Below, one piece after another: positions 1 through 7,593 of a stretch of DNA of 43,977 nt. Under the pieces are notes generated by a model. That model did not search any database. It had not been told where the DNA came from and was given only the letters and a program-made list of their open reading frames with translations. The translations under genes and the position numbers were made by a program. Within the stretch, counting starts at the first letter, position 1, and every line of letters begins with the position of its first letter. Origin of the DNA: Tistrella bauzanensis (GTDB taxonomy: Bacteria > Pseudomonadota > Alphaproteobacteria > Tistrellales > Tistrellaceae); the NCBI RefSeq assembly GCF_014636235.1, contig NZ_BMDZ01000048.1, forward strand, positions 1 to 43,977. The letters are read 5' to 3'.

Positions 1-102
1 AATCACCGCACAATCAAAGCACCGCACGCCCCTAAACCGGATCGAACCAGACCCTTGGGGTCAACTCCGACAGGCTGCTAGAGTGGTGACAGCAAGACCC
101 GG
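1..102. other. non-coding left edge beyond the phage tail genes
   Basis: No gene could be supported here. Minus-strand reading frames are interrupted by several stops, so the next tail gene expected after DUF2163 (an NlpC/P60 peptidase in gene transfer agents) does not begin in this stretch with a normal ATG. A short perfect inverted repeat, GACCC-TTG-GGGTC, lies at 50-62. It could be a weak hairpin at the end of the tail transcript, but it has only five base pairs and no T-run. Confidence 0.4.
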
Positions 103-1116
103 TCAGGTGCGGGTGATGGCGCCGGGATCGGGAACGAAGGGAAAGCCGCGGAAATTCAGGGTGTTGCGAAACCGTCCGGCGCAGGTCTCGATCTGGCGGT
201 CGCAGCCGACCCGCAAACGATAGGCCGTGCCCGGCGGCGGAGGCTCGGGCAGCGGCCGTGCCGGCACGATCATGCCGGCACCACCCTGCGCCACATCGCC
301 CGCAACCCCCGCCATCGCACCCGACAGGATGGTCAGCCGGCCGCCGTCGAACCAGCCGGCCGGTTCGTCGCGCGACGGATCGGTCAGAAACAGCGCATCG
401 CCGGTGGCGATCACGCCCTCGACCTCATATGCCGGTCCGATCACCCAGCTCACGCTCCCATCGCCCAGACTGGCGCCCAACATGGCGGTCCAGGCCGGCG
501 CCACGGCACCGGTGGTGCCCGCCATCTGCGCCACGGCACGCCGGGCGGGTCCGCCCGCCGGCGTCACCGCCACCGTATCGCCCGCAACCTTTGCGGTCAG
601 CGGTGCCCAGGCCGGACCATCGATCGCCACACCACAGCGGCGATCGGCGAAATCGGCATCGCAGTCGGGGCCATAGGCGGTGCCGATCCCCTGCATCAGC
701 CGCTGCGACAGCCCGCGCAACTCGGCACGCCAGCGGCTGCCGGTGACCGTGATCTCGCCCATCCGGCCACGGGCCAGCAGCAGGCGCCCGGCCTCAGGCG
801 CCGACCAGTCGGCCAGCGCCACCTCGACCACCGCATCATCGAAACTGCCACGGGCAATGGCCGCCGCGGACAATGCGGTCTCGTCCAGATAGCCGCTCAC
901 ATCCAGCCCGTCGACATCCAGCCCCAGCCGGGCATCCACGGCGCCCGGCACCATGCCGCCGCGGGCCAGATAGGTGGTGCCCTCCACCACCAGATCGCGG
1001 TCGTGATCCGTCAGGCCGATCACCACGCCGTCCTGGCGTTCAACCCGCCACAACCGCGCGAATGTGGTCAGTGGTCGGGTGAGCGCGGCACCCAGCCCCG
1101 CAGGCAGGCTACGCAT
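103..1116 (-). CDS. DUF2163 phage tail-tip protein (GTA gp13-like)
   Basis: A 337-residue protein of the DUF2163 / BR0599 family, the counterpart of gene transfer agent ORF 13 at the distal tail or baseplate hub. The N-terminal part (about 15-170) has the family's segment around RLWRVERQDGVVIGLTDHD. The C-terminus carries the conserved Cys-rich end (GCDRQIETCAGRFRNTLNF), which in homologues binds an iron-sulfur cluster. The start at 1116 is chosen because GGAGG lies 8 bases before it; an ATG 15 bases further upstream has no good ribosome site. It follows DUF2460 by about 50 bases, as in GTA clusters. Function in tail-tip assembly is inferred from family and gene order. Confidence 0.88.
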   Translation of the reverse strand: MRSLPAGLGAALTRPLTTFARLWRVERQDGVVIGLTDHDRDLVVEGTTYLARGGMVPGAVDARLGLDVDGLDVSGYLDETALSAAAIARGSFDDAVVEVALADWSAPEAGRLLLARGRMGEITVTGSRWRAELRGLSQRLMQGIGTAYGPDCDADFADRRCGVAIDGPAWAPLTAKVAGDTVAVTPAGGPARRAVAQMAGTTGAVAPAWTAMLGASLGDGSVSWVIGPAYEVEGVIATGDALFLTDPSRDEPAGWFDGGRLTILSGAMAGVAGDVAQGGAGMIVPARPLPEPPPPGTAYRLRVGCDRQIETCAGRFRNTLNFRGFPFVPDPGAITRT

Positions 1117-1168
1117 GACGATGTCCTCCATGAAGGTCGGGGGTCTGGGATCAAGCCGGGCAGATCGC

Positions 1169-1804
1169 CTACAGCCGGATCTCGACCAGCGGCACCGATC
1201 GCACCGCGCCGATGCCGTAATCCTCGATCGTCGCCGGCAGATGATCGGTGTCGAAGCGCACCGGCACGTCGAAGGCGAAGCCGGCGGTCAGCACCGCCCC
1301 CGCCAGCGGCGGCGCCGGAAAGCTCACCATGCCGGTGGTGGTATCCGCCGAAAACGCGCCGGCCTCGGCCTCGACACCGTCGATCGCCACCCGCACCGAG
1401 CCTGCGACCGGCTTCACGATCCGGCGATCGACATGCAGTGGCGGGGTTTCATAGCGCTTGATCAGCGCGAAGGTCGTCTGACTGCCAGTGCCGGTGCCGA
1501 GCGGCTGGTCCAGGGCCGTCGGTGCGGCATTGCCGGTGGCACTGGTCCAGTCGGTCCAGTCCTTGAAGCGGAAACCGCAGGCGCGACCGCGCCGGGCACG
1601 GAAGAAGGCGATCAGCCGCGACAACTGGTCCATGCCGCGCACACCCATGGCGATGTCATAGCGGGCCCGCGCCTCGGCCCAATCGGCATTGCGCCGCTCG
1701 TGGCCGGATGCCAGCACCACGACATCGGTCGAAAACACCGGCCCGCCCGTGGACCCGAAGGCGATATCATCAGGCAAGCGGATATCGTGAAACGCGTCGA
1801 GCAT
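1169..1804 (-). CDS. DUF2460 phage tail protein (GTA gp12-like)
   Basis: A 211-residue protein of the DUF2460 / TIGR02217 family, the distal tail protein equivalent found as ORF 12 of gene transfer agents and in many alphaproteobacterial prophages. It starts MLDAFHDIRLPDDIAFGSTGGPVF and carries the family signature SGHERRNADWAEARARYD, followed by FRARRGRACGFRFKDWTD. Length is normal for the family. It sits 17 bases after the small protein at 1821-2051 and 52 bases before DUF2163. In GTA clusters the gene before it is the tape measure, which is not found here. Confidence 0.9.
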   Translation of the reverse strand: MLDAFHDIRLPDDIAFGSTGGPVFSTDVVVLASGHERRNADWAEARARYDIAMGVRGMDQLSRLIAFFRARRGRACGFRFKDWTDWTSATGNAAPTALDQPLGTGTGSQTTFALIKRYETPPLHVDRRIVKPVAGSVRVAIDGVEAEAGAFSADTTTGMVSFPAPPLAGAVLTAGFAFDVPVRFDTDHLPATIEDYGIGAVRSVPLVEIRL

Positions 1805-1820
1805 CGGTCAGAACTCCCGG

Positions 1821-2051
1821 TCAGCCATTGCGCCGCCGGGCGCGTTCCGCGGCATCGGCCGCATCGCGATCGGCCCAGGCCCGGCCGATCGGCAGCCCGC
1901 CCGATGTCGTCTGCGGCGCATGGCCATCATGGCCGGACCGCCCTGCCAGGGCGCTTGCCGCACCAGCCGGCGGGGTCAGCGCCGGGCCCGACGGCATCAG
2001 GCGCCGCCTGTCCATACGGTCGTCGCCGGCATCGTTCAGACGCTCATCCAC
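1821..2051 (-). CDS. small protein in the tape-measure position
   Basis: A 76-residue hydrophilic protein, Arg-, Ala- and Asp-rich, with no recognised domain. It begins at a GTG preceded by AAGGAG with an 8-base spacer, one of the best ribosome binding sites in the cassette, so it is likely translated. It lies between the tail tube gene and DUF2460, where related clusters carry tail assembly chaperones and the tape measure. It could be a chaperone-like protein (about this size) or a remnant; neither is proven. It is far too short to be a tape measure. Confidence 0.6.
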   Translation of the reverse strand: MDERLNDAGDDRMDRRRLMPSGPALTPPAGAASALAGRSGHDGHAPQTTSGGLPIGRAWADRDAADAAERARRRNG

Positions 2052-2092
2052 TGTCCCATCTCCTTTATCCCTGTATCGGGTGATGTGCCAGG

Positions 2093-2992
2093 TCAGCCCG
2101 CGTCGCGATGCACCACGATCGCGGGCGCCCCGGCTGAGGCACCGCAGGTCATCGTCAGCCGCAGGGCCGGCACGCCCGCGCCGCCATCAGCCGGCGCATC
2201 CAGCCGGCTGGCTGTGACCAGCGCACCGGCCAGGACGATCCGTCGGCTGGTGCCGGGCGCCGCCCCCTCCAGCGTCAGGGTCAGCCGTAGCGGCGCGCCG
2301 GGCGGCAGCCGGGCCGCCAGACCGGCGGCCTCCACCCCCAGCTCGATCCGGGCGCCGATGGCCAGGCCACCCGCGATCATGCCGCCCGCGTCCAACGGAT
2401 CGGGGCTCTGGTGCAGATACAGCCGCGCCTCGATATCGATCCGGCATGCCATCACCCAGGCCAAGGGCTGGTCGTCGATCGACAGCCGGGCTGCAGCACC
2501 ACGGAACCCGTCACCGGCGGCGGCGATATCGGTGGCGATGCTGCCGGGCCCGGTCGCCGCACCGCGCAGCAGCAGCTCCAGTACCGGCATGCGGTCGTGA
2601 TCCACCACCACCGACAGCCGCGCAATGCGTGCGGCTGGAACCGCCGTGGCGGTGGTGCCGGATGCCGCCTGCACCACCACGTCATGGCGGCCGGCATCGG
2701 CGCCGGCCATCACCTGCCAGCCACCCCCGCCATCGGGCTGCCAGCCGCCGCCCAGCACCGATGCCATCAGCGCATCGAACGGCCCGGCCTGTGCCCGCAG
2801 GCTCAGGCCGATCTCGGGCAGCGCCGGCCCCGCGGCCAGCGCCATGCCATTGCGGTCACCGGGGCGGCCGGTCAGTGCTGCCGCGCGCGCCAGTCCGAAA
2901 CGCAGGCTGGTCACCTGTGGGGCCAGCACCGGTCCCGGGGCATCATGCGGGGCGATCTGCACCGTCATCGGTGCGAGCGATCGGATGATCAT
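2093..2992 (-). CDS. probable phage tail tube protein
   Basis: A 299-residue protein with alternating beta-rich segments, fitting the phage tail tube families found in alphaproteobacterial siphophages (Phage_tube_2-like). The ATG at 2992 is chosen because GAGAGGAC lies just upstream and because the longer reading frame (to 3061) would run into the preceding gene. Features include an N-terminal segment about diversity of subtype (LAPQVTSLRFGLARAAALTGRPGDR) and a C-terminal half with repeated RLTLTLEG/LRLTMTCG strands that looks like a duplicated fold. It follows the tail terminator candidate by 47 bases. The tail tube call rests on gene order and overall character, not on a decisive motif. Confidence 0.6.
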   Translation of the reverse strand: MIIRSLAPMTVQIAPHDAPGPVLAPQVTSLRFGLARAAALTGRPGDRNGMALAAGPALPEIGLSLRAQAGPFDALMASVLGGGWQPDGGGGWQVMAGADAGRHDVVVQAASGTTATAVPAARIARLSVVVDHDRMPVLELLLRGAATGPGSIATDIAAAGDGFRGAAARLSIDDQPLAWVMACRIDIEARLYLHQSPDPLDAGGMIAGGLAIGARIELGVEAAGLAARLPPGAPLRLTLTLEGAAPGTSRRIVLAGALVTASRLDAPADGGAGVPALRLTMTCGASAGAPAIVVHRDAG

Positions 2993-3039
2993 GGCGATGT
3001 CCTCTCGTGAACGGCAGTCATGGGTTTTCCGGCACGTGA

Positions 3040-3468
3040 TCAGGAACCGGCGACCTGCCACAGCACCGCCAGATCCAGCAGGGCCATGTCGCGCGCCACC
3101 ACCAGGGCGGCGCGCTCGAATCCGGTCACCTCCACCAGCACGCCCGCGCCGGCATCGACGACCAGCCCGGGCGGAAATGCCTGCAACACCACATCGGCTG
3201 CGGCTTCGATCGCCGCCACGCCCGTGCCACCGGGCGCATGTGCCTCGATCACATACCGCCCGCGCAGCACCGCGCCGCCGCCAAGGCTGGCGATGGCCGC
3301 CACGGCCTCGCCGCTGTGCGGCACCAGCCAGGCGCCGGCAGCCGGCGGCGGGCCGCCTCGGGTGTTCGGCCAGCGCACCGGCACCGATGCGTCCCCCGCC
3401 ATCAGGTTCAGCCGCGCGTCCAGCGCCGCGCGCAGCCGCGCCTGAACATCACCAGCAAGCGATGCCAT
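3040..3468 (-). CDS. probable tail terminator / tail completion protein
   Basis: A 142-residue protein with the size, order and character of phage tail terminators (DUF4128 or minor tail U-like), which cap the tail tube and join it to the head. It starts MASLAGDVQARLRAALDARL, an amphipathic helix typical of the family, followed by PVRWPNTRG, which resembles the conserved strand of tail completion proteins, and alternating strands to the end. The ribosome site (AGAAGG about 11 bases upstream) is supplied by the edge of the 17-bp tandem repeat, so repeat changes could affect its translation. Confidence 0.55.
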   Translation of the reverse strand: MASLAGDVQARLRAALDARLNLMAGDASVPVRWPNTRGGPPPAAGAWLVPHSGEAVAAIASLGGGAVLRGRYVIEAHAPGGTGVAAIEAAADVVLQAFPPGLVVDAGAGVLVEVTGFERAALVVARDMALLDLAVLWQVAGS

Positions 3469-3479
3469 CGTCCTTAAAT

Positions 3480-3581
3480 CCTTCTGTCAGTTCTGGCCTT
3501 CTGTCAGTTCTGGCCTTCTGTCAGTTCTGGCCTTCTGTCAGTTCTGGCCTTCTGTCAGTTCCGGCCTTCTGTCAGTCTTGG
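3480..3581. repeat. six tandem copies of a 17-bp unit between two head-tail genes
   Basis: The unit CCTTCTGTCAGTTCTGG is repeated six times head to tail with no spacer. Copies 1-4 are identical, copy 5 has one change and copy 6 has two or three. It fills almost all of the gap between the minus-strand genes at 3592-3972 and 3040-3468. On the transcribed (minus) strand each unit reads CCAGAACTGACAGAAGG and so contains a Shine-Dalgarno-like AGAAGG; the last one sits just before the downstream start. The unit length is not a multiple of three and the repeat is outside any gene. Confidence 0.97.
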
Positions 3582-3591
3582 GCGGCAGCGC

Positions 3592-3972
3592 TCAGGGTGC
3601 CCGCAGCAGCAGCCGCCACAGATCCAGCACCGGCACCGGGCGCAAGGCCTCGTCGATCCGCCAGTCGGCGGCATCGATCACCAGAATGTCCCCCGGCGTC
3701 GGCGTCACCCCCAGCCCCTCCACCATCGCCGGTCGCCGTGGCGGCCGGTCGGTGGCAAGGTCGGGCGCGATGCCGGCGGCAACCGGGTCGCGACCCCAGA
3801 TCAGCCGACCGGTGGCCAGCGTCACGCGTGCCTCACTGGTGATGCCGGTTTCGGGGTCGAAGGCCGCACTGGTGCGGTCCAGCCGGCAGGGCGGGGCCAG
3901 CCCGCCCGCCCCCGCCAGCCCCAGCAGATCGCCCAGCATGCGCCCCAGCGTTCTGTCGAGCCCGCCGCTCAT
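3592..3972 (-). CDS. probable head-tail connector (head closure) protein
   Basis: A 126-residue protein between the DnaT-like connector and the tail terminator, where siphophages encode the head-closure or stopper protein. No strong family motif is seen, but the layout fits: an N-terminal helix (LGRMLGDLLGLAG), then strands including ITSEARVTLATGRLIWGRD and GDILVIDAADWRIDEA, typical of small beta-barrel connectors that set nominal head-tail geometry. Its start overlaps the upstream stop by four bases (ATGA), implying coupled translation. The 17-bp repeat follows it directly. Function is inferred from position. Confidence 0.5.
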   Translation of the reverse strand: MSGGLDRTLGRMLGDLLGLAGAGGLAPPCRLDRTSAAFDPETGITSEARVTLATGRLIWGRDPVAAGIAPDLATDRPPRRPAMVEGLGVTPTPGDILVIDAADWRIDEALRPVPVLDLWRLLLRAP

Positions 3973-4448
3973 GTCCGCACCAGCGGGCGGCGGTGGCGCG
4001 GTGGCGCCAGCGGTGCCAGCAGCCGTGCGGCCAGCGCCAGGGCACCGCCGGTGCCGGCGGGTGCCCCGGCGCCACCGGCGGCGCCATAGTCGATCGCCAC
4101 ATCGCCCAGGGTCAGCCGCCGGGCGGCGGGACCGGCCGCCTGTTCGGCCAACGGCCGGTCCAGCGCCGCCAGCGCCAGCTCAGCGCAGGCCCGCGCCACC
4201 ACCGGCGGCACCGACACACCATCCAGGCCCATGCGGGTATCGATGCGCGGCCAGGCCAGCGGCTGGCCGGCATCGGCTGGTCGCCCCACGAAATCGTGGA
4301 AGGCGTCGATATGGCTGGTGGCCTCGATCAAGGCCGCCATACGGGCGGCTTCGGTGGCCGCGGCCCAGGCGGTGCGTCCACGTGCCGCTTGATGGGCATC
4401 GGCAAAGGCCAGATCGGCATAGCTGTCGACGCCGATGGTGATGGTCAT
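3969..4448 (-). CDS. DnaT-like head-tail connector protein
   Basis: A 159-residue protein starting MTITIGVDSYADLAFADAHQ, which matches the phage family annotated as DnaT-like ssDNA-binding protein; in phages it sits in the connector position after the major capsid gene. Conserved elements are SYADLAFADAHQAARG, AALIEATSHIDA and the WPR motif (LAWPRIDTRMG), then VVARACAELALAAL. It follows the capsid gene by 31 bases and overlaps the next gene by four. GAGGGGAG lies about 10 bases before the ATG. The name reflects family annotation; the likely role is head-tail joining (adaptor), not replication. Confidence 0.7.
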   Translation of the reverse strand: MTITIGVDSYADLAFADAHQAARGRTAWAAATEAARMAALIEATSHIDAFHDFVGRPADAGQPLAWPRIDTRMGLDGVSVPPVVARACAELALAALDRPLAEQAAGPAARRLTLGDVAIDYGAAGGAGAPAGTGGALALAARLLAPLAPPRHRRPLVRT

Positions 4449-4479
4449 GACGACAGGCTCCCCTCTCGCACCCGGGCCC

Positions 4480-5457
4480 TCAGGCCACCGTCAGCCGCAC
4501 GCCGGCCATCCCCTTGGGGTCGGCGGCGACGGCATCCCAGTTGGCGGCGGTGGCGATGGCGGCGTCGGTGGGATTGATCCCGCCGCCCGCGACATCCCAG
4601 GCAAAGCCGCGCACACGGATGTTGAAGGCGTATTCGCCCTGGATGCGCATGACCAGATTCTCAAGACCGGTCACCACATCCGACACGATCGAGCGTTCCT
4701 CGCTCTCGGCCACCTCGACCGCGTCCTCCACCAGCCCCAGCACGCGATATTTGTTCGGGCTGCCGGCCACCATCAGCGCCGGGCTGTCGATCACCACGGT
4801 CGGCCGGCCGAAGGTGGCGACGGTGCCTTGATAGATCGTCACCCCCGCCACCTCGAACACCTTGTCGGCGATGCTCTGGGCCATCAGGTCGTAATAGGGT
4901 TTGGAGTGCATCACGAAGCACGACAGCCGGCCGCCGGCATCGCCCAGCTTCGCCATCGCCCGCACCAGCGCGCCATGGGCAAGGCCGGGTTCGCTCTCGG
5001 CCGAGATGTCCAGCGTCAGCCCCGCCTGTCCGCCGATCGCGGTCGATGCGGCACGCAATGCCGTGTCGACATAATCCACCGCCACGGCCTTACCGATCTG
5101 CCGCCCCAGCAGGAACGACATCTCGCCGGGGTCACGCCCCAGCTTGCGCAGGCTGTCCAGCGTGTTGGCCACCGGCCCGATCCGGCGGTTGACCTTGATG
5201 CCGATGGTTTCGGCCTGGGTCAGCGGCGTATCGCCGACACCGGTCACGGCGTTGATGTCGCGGCGGGTGACCAGGGCCGCCACGCGGGCGATGAAGCTTT
5301 CGGCCGCGTAATGGCCACGGCGACGTTCCGGCACCAGCCGGATGGCGCCGGCCGATGCGGCGTTGAACGCCTCAGCATTCTGTTCCACCACTTCCACCAT
5401 ACCGCCGAAGAATTCTTCGGGGGCGATGCGGAAATCCTGTTGGGTTCCGATGGTCAT
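4480..5457 (-). CDS. phage major capsid protein
   Basis: A 325-residue protein of the 'major capsid protein 13-like' group found with DUF4055 portals. It starts MTIGTQQDFRIAPEEFFGGMVEVVEQN. It contains a long central region with AVAVDYVDTALRAASTAIGG, MHSKPYYDLMAQSIADKVFEV and the strand VYQG/IYQGTVATFGRPTVVIDSPAL, all resembling HK97-fold capsid cores. It lacks the long N-terminal delta domain and protease site of classical HK97 capsids, and there is no protease gene nearby, consistent with a separate scaffold (next gene upstream). AAGGAA lies about 9 bases before the ATG. Expected to be the main shell subunit of the particle. Confidence 0.8.
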   Translation of the reverse strand: MTIGTQQDFRIAPEEFFGGMVEVVEQNAEAFNAASAGAIRLVPERRRGHYAAESFIARVAALVTRRDINAVTGVGDTPLTQAETIGIKVNRRIGPVANTLDSLRKLGRDPGEMSFLLGRQIGKAVAVDYVDTALRAASTAIGGQAGLTLDISAESEPGLAHGALVRAMAKLGDAGGRLSCFVMHSKPYYDLMAQSIADKVFEVAGVTIYQGTVATFGRPTVVIDSPALMVAGSPNKYRVLGLVEDAVEVAESEERSIVSDVVTGLENLVMRIQGEYAFNIRVRGFAWDVAGGGINPTDAAIATAANWDAVAADPKGMAGVRLTVA

Positions 5458-5530
5458 CGGATCTGTTCCTTATGCTTTGAAGGGATGTCGTCACGGTCGG
5501 CGCCGTCACCGGGGACGGGCGCCGGCGGGC

Positions 5531-6154
5531 TCAAGGGTCGAGTTCCAGATAGGCGCTGCGGCCATGCTCGCGGATGAAGCGGGCACGCTCGGCCGGCCCG
5601 CCCAGATCGGCGCGCCGGCGGCGGCGTGGTGCGCCGGTCATATCCGGCCGGCCGCCGCCGCCATGGCTGTCGGGGGCTGCCAGATAGGCGGCGCCGTCGC
5701 CGGCGGCCCAGTCGGTGATGAAATCGGTCAGCGGCCGGTTGCTGCCATCGGGCAGCCGGGCGGTCAGGCCGCGCGCCGTGCCCTCGCCGGTCACCGCCAT
5801 CATCGGCCGCAGCAGGGCGGCGGCACCGGCCACCAGCGCCGGCGCCACACCTGCCCGCGACAGGGCGGAAGCCAGCCCCTGATCGATCAGCATCTGCGAC
5901 AGACTGCCGCGTTCCCGCTCAAGTTCGGCGGTGATCGCCGCCAGCTCGGCACGGTGGCGGCGGTCCAGCCGGGCACGCAGGGCGGCCAGGGCTGCCGCAT
6001 CCTCGCCCATGTCCTCGCCATCCTCGGCGGCAGGCGCCACAGATGCGGGCGCCACGGATGCAGGTGCCGCGGTCGCAGGTGCCACGCCCGCAGATGTCGT
6101 TGCAGCCGGCGGGCCATCGCCCGCGGGCCGGGTTTCGTCCGGTCGTCCGGTCAT
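5531..6154 (-). CDS. probable capsid scaffolding protein
   Basis: A 207-residue protein immediately upstream of the capsid gene. Residues 1-45 are a disordered Ala/Pro-rich leader containing four tandem pentapeptides of the xxAPA type. Residues 50-95 form a charged coiled coil (ALRARLDRRHRAELAAITAELERER). The middle segment (ALSRAGVAPALVAGAAALLRP, then a strand and PLTDFITDWAA) and the glycine-rich C-terminal part with an Arg-rich patch match the general plan of phage scaffolds, in which the C-terminus binds capsid subunits. AGAGGA lies 8 bases before the ATG. The call rests on this architecture plus position between portal and capsid. Confidence 0.65.
   Translation of the reverse strand: MTGRPDETRPAGDGPPAATTSAGVAPATAAPASVAPASVAPAAEDGEDMGEDAAALAALRARLDRRHRAELAAITAELERERGSLSQMLIDQGLASALSRAGVAPALVAGAAALLRPMMAVTGEGTARGLTARLPDGSNRPLTDFITDWAAGDGAAYLAAPDSHGGGGRPDMTGAPRRRRRADLGGPAERARFIREHGRSAYLELDP
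6033..6092. repeat. four tandem 15-bp units inside the scaffold gene
   Basis: Four consecutive 15-bp units (for example GGCGCCACGGATGCA) encode four xxAPA pentapeptides in the disordered leader of the scaffold protein. Because the unit is five codons long, gain or loss of copies would keep the frame. It is the same unit length as repeats in the tsaC-like and chemoreceptor genes of this window. Confidence 0.85.
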
Positions 6155-6176
6155 GTCGGTGTCCTCTTCATCACGG

Positions 6177-7577
6177 TCAGTCGGCCGTCCCGGCCGGCAG
6201 GATTTCGCCGCGCATCAGCGACCGGCGCAGTTCGTCATGGCCAATCGCGCCCTTCTGCCAGGCTTCGACCAGGGCATTCAGGTCATCGGCCGCCATCGGC
6301 TGCGGCCAGTAATCGGTGTTCAGGGTCACGCGTGTGGGGGCTGTGGCGCGCGCCGGGGTGGCCGCATCGATGCCCAGCCAGATCGCCGCGAAATCCAGCG
6401 CCCGCGCCAGGCCGTCGCCGGCGGCCTGCGCCAGCGCCGCCAGGGCGGAATTCTCGCCTTGGCGGTGGATGCCGGCGGTCAGCGCCGCTTCGGCGACCTT
6501 CTTCTCCGGCGCCAGCATCCGGGCGCCGAGGGCTGCCATCTGGGCTTCCTTGCGGTCCAGCAGCCGTTCCAGAACCCCCAGCCCCTCGCCGCGGAATTCC
6601 AGGAAGAACGCCTTGGCTTCAGGGGCTTCCAGCACCCAGGCCTCTCCCGCCCCCACCGCCAGCGGCAACAGGTCGTCCAGCCGCTGGCCGGTGATCACGG
6701 CAGTCGGCAGGCCGGTGTAATGGGCGCCATGTTCCAGATCGGCACTGGTCCGGTAATGCGACAGGTTCACCTCCACCAGATCCAGCAGCGGTGGGCGGGC
6801 GACGTCGATGCCGGGGCCGCGCGGGCCGATGCAGACAAAGGGGATACGGGTCATCGGCCGGCCATTGGCGCGCGGCTCAATCTCGGCCACCAGCGTGAAA
6901 CGGTCCGATGCGCCACGCGCCCAGATCCGCTGGCGATAGATGCCGTCGGGGTCCAGGTCCAGGCTGCGCCGGCGCATCACCCCGGTTTCGTCCGCGCCCT
7001 CGTCCAGCAGCACATGCGCCAGCACCGGTCCGCCCCCCGACAGGGCCTCCACGCTGGCGCGCATCAGCCGCCAGTCCAGGATCGCCTCTGCCGGATAGGC
7101 CGCCAGATACGGCATCCGGCCGGCCTTCAGGGCGGCGGCACGGGTGGCTGGCGCCACCCCGCCGGCGGGCGGATGATCGACCAGCAGGCCCACGCGGCCC
7201 GTGGTCAGCAGATCCGCCACCACATGTTCGGCCAGCCGGCGAAAGCCGTCGCCCAGGCCGGTCGGGTCGGCGATCACCGGGTTCAGGCCCGGATGCGCCG
7301 CGATCTCGGGCGGCTTGCGGAACACCATGCCGCTCAGGCCGTCGATGGTGCGGGCGGTGGCGTTATAGAACAGCGCCCGATCGCGATAGGCGCGATAGGC
7401 GGTGTCGCTCTGGCCGTCCAGCCGGGGCAGATAGCGTTCGGCGGCGGCATGCACCGCCTCCTGCCCCGCGGCGACATCGCGGCACCGCATCCAGCCGGCG
7501 GCGCGCGCGGCATGGCCTGGATGCACGCGATCGACCGCGCCCGGCGTTGCCGCCGGGTCGGGAATGCTCAGGGTCAT
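6177..7577 (-). CDS. DUF4055 phage portal protein
   Basis: A 466-residue protein of the DUF4055 family, which occupies the portal position in many siphophages. The family signature is clear at about residues 60-95 (AYRDRALFYNATARTIDGLSGMVF, then RKPP), followed by LAEHVVADLLTTGRVGLLVDHPP, AEAILDWR, and the loop segment NLSHYRTSADLEHGAHYTGLPT, a hallmark of this family. The portal ring is expected to form the DNA entry vertex and contact the terminase encoded 17 bases upstream. Length is normal for the family, and the C-terminal end (LRRSLMRGEILP) is intact. Confidence 0.88.
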   Translation of the reverse strand: MTLSIPDPAATPGAVDRVHPGHAARAAGWMRCRDVAAGQEAVHAAAERYLPRLDGQSDTAYRAYRDRALFYNATARTIDGLSGMVFRKPPEIAAHPGLNPVIADPTGLGDGFRRLAEHVVADLLTTGRVGLLVDHPPAGGVAPATRAAALKAGRMPYLAAYPAEAILDWRLMRASVEALSGGGPVLAHVLLDEGADETGVMRRRSLDLDPDGIYRQRIWARGASDRFTLVAEIEPRANGRPMTRIPFVCIGPRGPGIDVARPPLLDLVEVNLSHYRTSADLEHGAHYTGLPTAVITGQRLDDLLPLAVGAGEAWVLEAPEAKAFFLEFRGEGLGVLERLLDRKEAQMAALGARMLAPEKKVAEAALTAGIHRQGENSALAALAQAAGDGLARALDFAAIWLGIDAATPARATAPTRVTLNTDYWPQPMAADDLNALVEAWQKGAIGHDELRRSLMRGEILPAGTAD

Positions 7578-7593
7578 GGGATTGGGTATCCGT

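Noticed and set aside
30-62. A minus-strand GGTTCGATCC stretch resembling a tRNA T-loop (possible tRNA or att core)
   Set aside because: It is one base short of the B-box consensus, and no matching D-arm, anticodon arm or acceptor pairing is found upstream on that strand.
3480-3581. CRISPR array
   Set aside because: The 17-bp units follow each other without spacers and there are no cas genes, so it is a simple tandem repeat.
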